Origin: UBA4802 sp964509195
Lineage (GTDB): Bacteria > Spirochaetota > UBA4802 > UB4802
Direction: 5' to 3'
NCBI GenBank assembly: GCA_964509195.1
Contig: CAZDWJ010000006.1
Span: 1 to 64,000 of the forward strand
DNA: 64,000 nucleotides
Part shown: positions 62,556 to 64,000 of the stretch, piece by piece
How positions within the stretch are numbered: the first letter of the stretch is position 1
How the letters are laid out: each line of letters starts with the position of its first letter
Made by a program: the position numbers and the translations under genes
Notes under the pieces: model-generated
The model's database searches: none
Told to the model about the DNA's origin: nothing
Seen by the model: only the letters and a program-made list of their open reading frames with translations

Positions 62556-63473
62556 ATGAAAGAGCTCATCATAATTGGTGCAGGGCCAGCGGGTATGGCT
62601 GCATCAATCTATGCAATCCGTGCAGGGCTTGATACGCTGGTGCTTGAAAAAATTTCTCCTGGCGGGCAGGTGATGCTGACATATGAAATTGAGAATTATC
62701 CAGGCTTTGTTGAACCAGTCGAAGGATGGCAGCTTGCCAGCAATATGGAACAACAGGCGCGCCGCTTAGGAGTAACTATTGAAAGCAAAGATGTTGAATC
62801 TGTTAGAAAAGTGAATGATGTATTTGAGATTACTACAACTGACGGAAGCACACTGCAGGCGCGCGCGGTGATAGCTGCAACAGGTGCATCGCTGAGGCGC
62901 TTAGGTGTACCGGGTGAGTCTGAATTTACTGGCAGGGGTGTTTCGTACTGTGCCACCTGTGATGCTGCCTTTTTTAAGGATAGGGTAACAGCTGTAGTTG
63001 GTGGCGGTAACACTGCGCTTGAGGAGGCATTGTATTTAACACGCTTTGCCTCAAAGGTGTACCTTATCCACCGACGGGATGAATTCAGAGGTCAGAGGAT
63101 TTTACAGGATAGAGTGCAATCAAATCCAAAGATTGAACTGGTGCTTGATACAGTGGTAACGCAGGTTAACGGTGATGATAAAGTGAATACGCTTACGCTG
63201 TTAAACAAAAGAACAAATACTCAGTCACAGCTAAGTGTAGACGGTCTTTTTATATTTATTGGATTTTCTCCTAATACTGCATACCTGCCAAAAGAAATTT
63301 TGAATGAGGTGGGACAGGTTAAGGTTGATATGCAGATGCGTACTCCTGTTAGTGGACTTTTTGCAGCAGGTGACCTGCGTGAAGGCTCATACCGGCAGGT
63401 ACTTATGGCTGCAGCCGATGGAGCAACAGCAGCTATAAGTGCGTATGAGTATGTCACGCATAAACAGTGGTGA
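62556..63473 (+). CDS. trxB: Thioredoxin reductase (NADPH)
   Basis: The 305-residue low-molecular-weight TrxB has the FAD site IIIGAGPAGMAASIYA (about 6-20), the redox-active disulfide Cys132-Cys135 in SYCATCDAAFF, the NADPH loop VVGGGNTALEEALYL, HRRDEFR, and the closing GLFAAGDLREGSYRQVLMAA. It reduces thioredoxin with NADPH, supporting DNA synthesis and oxidative defence. GGAGG precedes ATG 62556; an earlier in-frame ATG at 62517 lacks a site. It converges on the last gene of the window with a four-base gap. Confidence 0.94.
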   Translation: MKELIIIGAGPAGMAASIYAIRAGLDTLVLEKISPGGQVMLTYEIENYPGFVEPVEGWQLASNMEQQARRLGVTIESKDVESVRKVNDVFEITTTDGSTLQARAVIAATGASLRRLGVPGESEFTGRGVSYCATCDAAFFKDRVTAVVGGGNTALEEALYLTRFASKVYLIHRRDEFRGQRILQDRVQSNPKIELVLDTVVTQVNGDDKVNTLTLLNKRTNTQSQLSVDGLFIFIGFSPNTAYLPKEILNEVGQVKVDMQMRTPVSGLFAAGDLREGSYRQVLMAAADGATAAISAYEYVTHKQW

Positions 63474-63477
63474 GAAT

Positions 63478-64000
63478 CTAAATATATTTGCTAAAAGTAT
63501 GAAAGCACTCGCATAGTCGTTGCTGTATACTCTGAATACGCTGGGGGTCTATGCTCAGCGTTTCCGGATCAAAATATTTTTCATTCAAAAATAGTGCCTT
63601 TGATAATGAAATCCGTATGATTGGCAAAAGATGTTTGGCGTAACGATGCATAATATAGCGCTTTGCAGGTGTGCCAACACTAAACGGTGTTGCCACAGTA
63701 TATTTTTCGCCAGCAAATGCTTTCTTTAAAATTCCCAGCAATTTTAATGTTGCTGTTTCATCGCAGGTTGTGATATTAGCTCCATTTGTTGTAATGTGTT
63801 CCAGTGTGATGATGGGCCGCGGGCTACCTGCATCTTTTGCAACCGGTGGCGCAACGGGTGCAACCGTGTGGCACACTACAATAAAACGACTGGTTTTGAG
63901 AGCCTGTTCAATTCTACTATGAAAGGGGAGCCAGTAGCGTTTAATCATGGCAGCGATAGCAATTTCATCAGGGAATATCCCCGGCTGAAATATTTCTTTT
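63478..64000 (-). CDS. Unidentified protein, cut by the window edge (C-terminal part)
   Basis: The minus-strand frame is open from the right edge (64000) to the stop at 63478, giving at least 173 residues. An ATG at 63948 is internal: residues upstream (KEIFQPGIFPDEIAIAAMIK) continue in frame beyond the edge. Visible features are a hydrophobic strand SRFIVVCHTVAPVAPPVAK, a strand with PRPIITLEHITTNGANITTC and a basic segment VGTPAKRYIMHRYAKHLLPI. I do not recognise the family. One GCGATAGC element lies in it (63953-63959). Confidence 0.6.
   Translation of the reverse strand, partial: KEIFQPGIFPDEIAIAAMIKRYWLPFHSRIEQALKTSRFIVVCHTVAPVAPPVAKDAGSPRPIITLEHITTNGANITTCDETATLKLLGILKKAFAGEKYTVATPFSVGTPAKRYIMHRYAKHLLPIIRISLSKALFLNEKYFDPETLSIDPQRIQSIQQRLCECFHTFSKYI

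Overview
The window is an A+T-rich bacterial chromosome segment from a diderm (Gram-negative-type) organism. It encodes a porin, several lipoproteins, meso-diaminopimelate synthesis (dapF), a BamB-like propeller and a bifunctional PBP1A. A free-standing 5S rRNA gene with its own promoter and terminator, no linked 16S or 23S, and several protein types that I associate with spirochaetes point to an uncultured member of the Spirochaetota, possibly near the Leptospirales. That taxonomic call is inference. The sequence looks like draft assembly: there is one 10-N gap inside a superoxide dismutase gene, and two suspicious single-base losses (an A9 run in a DUF6675-like gene and the 3' acceptor strand of tRNA-Sec).

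Layout. 1-2.9 kb: the end of an integron gene-cassette array (two complete attC sites, one truncated attC, a methyltransferase cassette and a class II amidotransferase cassette), cut off by transposase debris. 3-9.9 kb: an unknown protein family member, an SGNH hydrolase, a sialidase-like propeller, a thiolase, a DUF389 membrane protein and a LuxR-type response regulator. 10-18.2 kb: a P-type Ca2+ ATPase, a PQQ-propeller protein divergent from a TetR regulator with a perfect 24-bp inverted repeat between them, a tiny Cys-rich lipoprotein and a porin. 18.3-26 kb: a TPR protein, DUF4416/RluA, a second copy of the unknown family, 5S rRNA, a frameshifted DUF6675-like gene, CPBP protease/PhzF, a dead nitroreductase and a lipoprotein. 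26-34.3 kb: purN / PP-loop / moeA, a globin-GAF-GGDEF-EAL protein, and a translationally coupled CheX-like gene and sodium symporter. 34.3-41.4 kb: a DnaA-box-rich gap, coaX, a HEAT protein and a complete selenocysteine cassette (selB, selA, tRNA-Sec, selD). 41.5-64 kb: superoxide dismutase, Tat sulfatase, an Fe-S/winged-helix protein, a rluB/SPOR/GNAT operon, pgsA-amiC, dapF, PBP1A, pyrK, an FGGY kinase, nitroreductase-icd, trxB and an edge-truncated gene.

Themes. The Sec cassette is self-consistent: selD itself carries an in-frame UGA at codon 24 followed by a SECIS-like hairpin, so its true start lies 108 bases upstream of the first ATG after the UGA. Redox and stress genes (sod, trxB, two nitroreductase loci, one of them dead) and envelope genes (pgsA, amiC, mrcA, dapF) are well represented.

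The most unusual signal is a dispersed octamer, GCGATAGY. I counted about 39 copies of GCGATAG by hand on both strands, every one followed by T or C. Copies are roughly evenly split between strands, enriched in gaps and over stop codons, and in two places arranged as inverted pairs. It behaves like a HIP1- or DNA-uptake-type genomic signature and I do not recognise it as described.
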